Assembly: GCA_947479815.1 (NCBI GenBank)
Contig: CANKAT010000018.1
Span: forward strand, 1 to 45,824
Length of the DNA: 45,824 nt
Direction of reading: 5' to 3'
Origin: Sphingobacteriaceae bacterium
GTDB lineage: Bacteria > Bacteroidota > Bacteroidia > Sphingobacteriales > Sphingobacteriaceae
Position numbers and translations under genes: made by a program. The notes beneath the pieces were generated by a model that saw only the letters and a list, made by a program, of their open reading frames with translations, was not told the origin of the DNA and made no database searches. Each line of letters starts with the position of its first letter. Within the stretch, counting starts at the first letter, position 1. Positions 42,989 through 45,824 of this stretch are shown piece after piece.

Positions 42989-43646
42989 TGTAAAATTGTT
43001 CAAGGTATGTTAGCATAAACTGATGCCGCTCTTCTGCGATTCTTAGGCCTGTATCTGTATTCATTTTATCTTTTAATAACAGCAGCTTTTCGTAAAAGTG
43101 GTTAATGGTTGGGGTCTCAGATTTTTTATATTCCTCTTTACTCATAGTTAGTGCGGGAGGAATGTCAGGATTATATAATTCTCTATTTTTGAATCCGCCA
43201 AAGGTAAATGCTCTTGCTATTCCTATCGCCCCAATGGCATCCAGACGATCTGCATCCTGAACTACTTCCATCTCTTTGGAATGGAATTTGACCTGACCTA
43301 AGCTAGCTTTGAATGACATATTCCGTATAATCTGCTGAATATGAATAATGGTTTTTTCTTCTAGTCCTATTGAGTTGAGAAATTCTCCTGCCCGCTGTGG
43401 GCCGATCTCTTCATCACCATCATGGAACTTACTATCTGCAATATCATGAAGCAGGGCGGCAAGTTCGATTATAAAGGTGTCGGCCTGCTCTGTCTTTGAA
43501 ATCAGGATCGCATTGTTCCATACGCGCTGAATATGCCACCAGTCATGTCCACTTTCTGCACCCTGCAGGGTTTGCTTAACAAACTGTACAGTTTGGCTAA
43601 TAATACTCCTATTCTGCAGGTTTTGGCTCTCTTTTGCTACCTTCAT
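42966..43646 (-). CDS. HD domain phosphohydrolase
   Basis: A 226-residue YedJ-like metal-dependent phosphohydrolase. The HD signature is complete: H34 and H38 in GHDWWHIQRV, H67-D68 in LLHDIADSKFHDG, and the distal Asp in VQDADRLDAIGAIGIAR. Such enzymes hydrolyse nucleotides or related phosphate esters; no specific substrate is assignable. It begins 38 bases inside the THUMP methyltransferase gene and ends overlapping the GGCT-like gene, so the three share a transcript. Confidence 0.93.
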   Translation of the reverse strand: MKVAKESQNLQNRSIISQTVQFVKQTLQGAESGHDWWHIQRVWNNAILISKTEQADTFIIELAALLHDIADSKFHDGDEEIGPQRAGEFLNSIGLEEKTIIHIQQIIRNMSFKASLGQVKFHSKEMEVVQDADRLDAIGAIGIARAFTFGGFKNRELYNPDIPPALTMSKEEYKKSETPTINHFYEKLLLLKDKMNTDTGLRIAEERHQFMLTYLEQFYNEWNGKH

Positions 43647-44784
43647 ATAATTCGTATTCCAATAATCTGCAGTCTAGTTTTCCATTATAGAATTCGATCC
43701 TTCGATCAGCTCGGAGTCCGATTTTTTTTGCCAGATCAGGGTTCCCAGTAAAAATATAACCACGGTAACCTTTGCATTTCTGCTTCATAAAATCACCGAT
43801 TCGTTTATAGGTTGCTTCCAATTTTGAATGAACCCCCAGTCGTTCTCCATATTCCGGATTGAACATGACCACACCAGAGCCTTCAGGAACTACCGTATCT
43901 GCGAAATCACAAACCGAAAAATCAATTAGGTGGTCAACACCTGCAGTACGTGCATTTTTAATAGAAATATCAATAGCATCTTCAGAAATATCAGTAGCTA
44001 CGATCCTAAAATCAATTTCACGTTTAGCCTGATCCTTTAATTTGCGTCTTTCAGTAAAGAACACTTCTTCTTCATATCCAATAATATGCATAAAGCTATA
44101 ATTCATACGGAACAAGCCAGGTGTTTTATCGCAGGCGAGTAATGCTGCCTCAATAGCAAGCGTGCCGGATCCGCACATGGGCACTACGAAAGAACTTTTT
44201 TTATCCCAACCTGTTGCCATGATTGTACCTGCTGCCAAGGCTTCAAGCATCGGCGCTTTTCCCGGAATTTTCCGGTAACCATGTTTGGCTAGAGTTTCGC
44301 CAGAGGTATCAATAAATATCTCCGCATCATTTTCTTTCCAGTACAAATGAATCACTGCTTTATTTGCCTCCGGGCCGGTATTAGGCCTAATTTCTTTTTT
44401 TTCCTTGATGCGATCAACAATTGCATCTTTCACTTTTAGGTTTGCAAAAAGTGGTGTGGTGATTGTTTCGTTATCCACAGTAGAGCTAACCGAGAAATAT
44501 CCGGTAAAATCAATGAGTTCTTCCCATGCAATTTCAAGCAACTCTTTGTAAAGTCGGGCAGGGTTTTCGGCTGTGAAGGCCTTTATTGAATATAAAACCT
44601 GACTGGCACAGCGCAGGTTAAGATTTAATGGGATGCAATCATTCAAAGTGCCTTCCAGTTCCAGGCCGGTAGAGAATGTCCTGATTATTTTATAACCCAG
44701 GGCTTCAACTTCCTGCTGCAGATACGCTGATAGGCGATTATTGCAGGTAATGATGATCTTGCTTTTTGTGTGGAAAACTTGCAT
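43609..44784 (-). CDS. THUMP-domain 23S rRNA-type methyltransferase (RlmL N-terminal-like)
   Basis: The start is the ATG at 44784 (MQVFHTKSKII), as the longer frame begins with TTG, giving 391 residues. A THUMP-like RNA-binding region (about 45-155) precedes a class I SAM methyltransferase domain. Its SAM motif is VPMCGSGTLAIEAALLA and the catalytic site is FNPEYGERLG, a variant of NPPYG. Homologues methylate guanine in 23S rRNA (RlmL m2G2445) or tRNA. The target cannot be assigned from sequence alone. It heads the overlapping chain of three minus-strand genes. Confidence 0.9.
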   Translation of the reverse strand: MQVFHTKSKIIITCNNRLSAYLQQEVEALGYKIIRTFSTGLELEGTLNDCIPLNLNLRCASQVLYSIKAFTAENPARLYKELLEIAWEELIDFTGYFSVSSTVDNETITTPLFANLKVKDAIVDRIKEKKEIRPNTGPEANKAVIHLYWKENDAEIFIDTSGETLAKHGYRKIPGKAPMLEALAAGTIMATGWDKKSSFVVPMCGSGTLAIEAALLACDKTPGLFRMNYSFMHIIGYEEEVFFTERRKLKDQAKREIDFRIVATDISEDAIDISIKNARTAGVDHLIDFSVCDFADTVVPEGSGVVMFNPEYGERLGVHSKLEATYKRIGDFMKQKCKGYRGYIFTGNPDLAKKIGLRADRRIEFYNGKLDCRLLEYELYEGSKREPKPAE

Positions 44785-44927
44785 AATAATTTGCGAAGTT
44801 AACAATTAAAAACTGCCTGAATTTTATACTTTTACAAAGTGTATTCGACAACAGTTTTGTGTTGCATACTTTCCTGATCAGCTTCAGGAATTAAAAAATT
44901 GAGTTTGTTCATAAATAGATAAATACA

Positions 44928-45293
44928 ATGGAAGTTAAAGGAAAAGTACATGAAATCTCACAGGTAATTACAGTGAGTGAAAAGTTCAAAAAACGTGAGC
45001 TTATACTGGAATACGCAGAGAATCCTACCTATCCGGAATATGTGAAGTTTGAAGCAGTGCAGGATAAGGTAAATTTGTTCGACAATATTAAAGTTGGCGA
45101 CAATGTTGAATTGTTTTTCAATCTTCGCGGACGTCCATGGACAGATAAAACAGGTAAGACCTCTTATTTTAATACCCTTTCTGTTTGGAGATTAACACCG
45201 CTTGGCGCTGCTGAAGGTGCTTCTGCTGCTCCTGAATACGCTACTCCGGTAGATATCAGTGCAGCTCCGGATGATGATGATCTGCCGTTCTAA
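44928..45293 (+). CDS. DUF3127 domain protein
   Basis: The 121-residue product matches DUF3127: MEVKGKVHEISQVITVSEKFKKRELIL at the start, GDNVELFFNLRGRPW in the middle and YFNTLSVWRL at the end of the domain. The OB-like, strand-rich pattern and the acidic tail ending DDDDLPF resemble single-stranded DNA-binding proteins (SSB tails usually end DDDIPF), although it is not SSB itself. The tail suggests contact with SSB-interacting partners; that is inference. It is a single gene with a good terminator following. Confidence 0.9.
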   Translation: MEVKGKVHEISQVITVSEKFKKRELILEYAENPTYPEYVKFEAVQDKVNLFDNIKVGDNVELFFNLRGRPWTDKTGKTSYFNTLSVWRLTPLGAAEGASAAPEYATPVDISAAPDDDDLPF

Positions 45294-45315
45294 ATAGGAA
45301 GATACTTAAATTTAA

Positions 45316-45352
45316 AAAGCCCCGTTCCTGATTAAGGACGGGGCTTTCTGTT
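45316..45352 (+). terminator. Intrinsic terminator between convergent genes
   Basis: AAAGCCCCGTTCCT pairs with AGGACGGGGCTTT over 13 bases with a one-base bulge; the T-rich tail is interrupted. It lies 23 bases after the DUF3127 stop and could also serve the sorting-domain gene from the other side. Confidence 0.85.
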
Positions 45353-45364
45353 TCTCAAAAACAA

Positions 45365-45823
45365 TTAATTTTTGATAAGTTTTTTAACAAACCATCCATC
45401 ATTCTGTTTGATGCTAATGTAGTAAATGCCATTTTTAGGCAAACTGATTTGCTTCATATAATTTCCAGAAAAATTGGTGGCTTCATCGGTATAAATTTGT
45501 TTTAACTGGCTATCTAAGATTGTTACTTTTACTTGCCCGCGACTTTCCATATTGAATGAAAGTCCGAGTTTGCCGGTTGAAAAATTAGGGAAAAGCGTAA
45601 GGTCTTCCACATTCAATGCAGATGTCATGCTTTCACTACCCGTGATCTTCTTCAGTTGGTCTTTGTCAGCGTCACTTAAACGTAGATTCATCCTGCTAGA
45701 AATTCCATCTTTATCAATTTGATTGTAATTTAAGGAAGATGAATTTTTTCTTTCTTCTGCTCCGGGCATATTGCCTCGTTCAAAACCCGTTGGTGGAATA
45801 GTTCGTCCATTTATCCCAGGTTC
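45365..45823 (-). CDS. Partial T9SS type A sorting domain protein
   Basis: The frame is open to the right window edge without a start, so only the C-terminal 152 residues are present; an internal ATG at 45769 is not taken as the true start. The end (KNGIYYISIKQNDGWFVKKLIKN) is a type A Por-secretion C-terminal domain, which directs export by the type IX system and attachment at the surface. The preceding part is polar and rich in Asp and Lys (MNLRLSDADKDQLKK). The cargo function lies outside the window. Confidence 0.85.
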   Translation of the reverse strand, partial: EPGINGRTIPPTGFERGNMPGAEERKNSSSLNYNQIDKDGISSRMNLRLSDADKDQLKKITGSESMTSALNVEDLTLFPNFSTGKLGLSFNMESRGQVKVTILDSQLKQIYTDEATNFSGNYMKQISLPKNGIYYISIKQNDGWFVKKLIKN

Positions 45824-45824
45824 A

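Noticed and set aside
1-45824. CRISPR array, prophage or integrative element
   Set aside because: No regularly spaced repeats, integrase, transposase, phage structural gene or attachment site was recognised in any part of the window.

Overview
The window is an AT-rich chromosomal segment from a member of the Bacteroidota, most likely Sphingobacteriaceae (Pedobacter-like). The basis is the set of families present (DUF1573, DUF3127, DUF6503-like and Por/type IX sorting-domain proteins, large PIG-L deacetylases, SSS symporters, LTA4H-type M1 peptidases), the near absence of Shine-Dalgarno sequences, and several matches to the Bacteroidota -7 box TAnnTTTG. No phage, transposase, CRISPR array, rRNA or tRNA gene was recognised. 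Most of the window reads as ordinary chromosome with short operons.

Layout, left to right. 1-2363: a secreted nitrilase-family hydrolase, then a 1.1 kb gene-free island built of dispersed repeats, including two diverged copies of one element in inverted orientation. 2364-5869: gltX, diverging from a sensor kinase with a DinB gene; simple tandem repeats lie between them. 5870-10306: a minus-strand operon encoding a large periplasmic PIG-L deacetylase, two tiny membrane proteins (one of only 41 codons) and an SSS sodium symporter, with touching or overlapping junctions. 10307-13600: an S9 peptidase followed by a possible small RNA with a strong terminator, and a 0.5 kb stretch that may hold decayed coding DNA. 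13601-19966: an exported DinB protein and FAD oxidoreductase on the minus strand, diverging from an operon of amidase, aldehyde dehydrogenase, MDMPI-like and YfiT-like proteins. Together with the DinB gene at 5270, four DinB/MDMPI-fold proteins lie within about 15 kb.

20136-29756: an NAD(P)-dependent epimerase-like protein, a C40 peptidase preceded by a perfect 17-bp hairpin, an RRM protein, a DUF1573 protein, an SMP-30/SDR pair (the SDR lacks the catalytic Tyr and Lys), a Prc-type S41 protease, a stomatin-like protein and a second C40 peptidase. 29975-35589: pyruvate dehydrogenase E1 alpha and E2 without E1 beta between them, then an LTA4H-like M1 peptidase coupled to a DUF6503-like lipoprotein. 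35635-38463: PiT phosphate transporter, its DUF47 partner and a PhoR-like kinase.

38573-42543 is the most interesting part. A type III polyketide synthase, a class I methyltransferase and a geranylgeranyl-reductase-like flavoprotein form one overlapping minus-strand operon, and a UbiA-family prenyltransferase diverges from it. Together they look like a compact pathway for a methylated, redox-tailored and possibly prenylated phenolic lipid or quinone. The product cannot be read from the sequence.

42536-45824: an overlapping chain of THUMP-domain RNA methyltransferase, HD phosphohydrolase and gamma-glutamylcyclotransferase-like genes, then a DUF3127 protein and the C-terminal part of a type IX secretion cargo protein that runs off the window edge.
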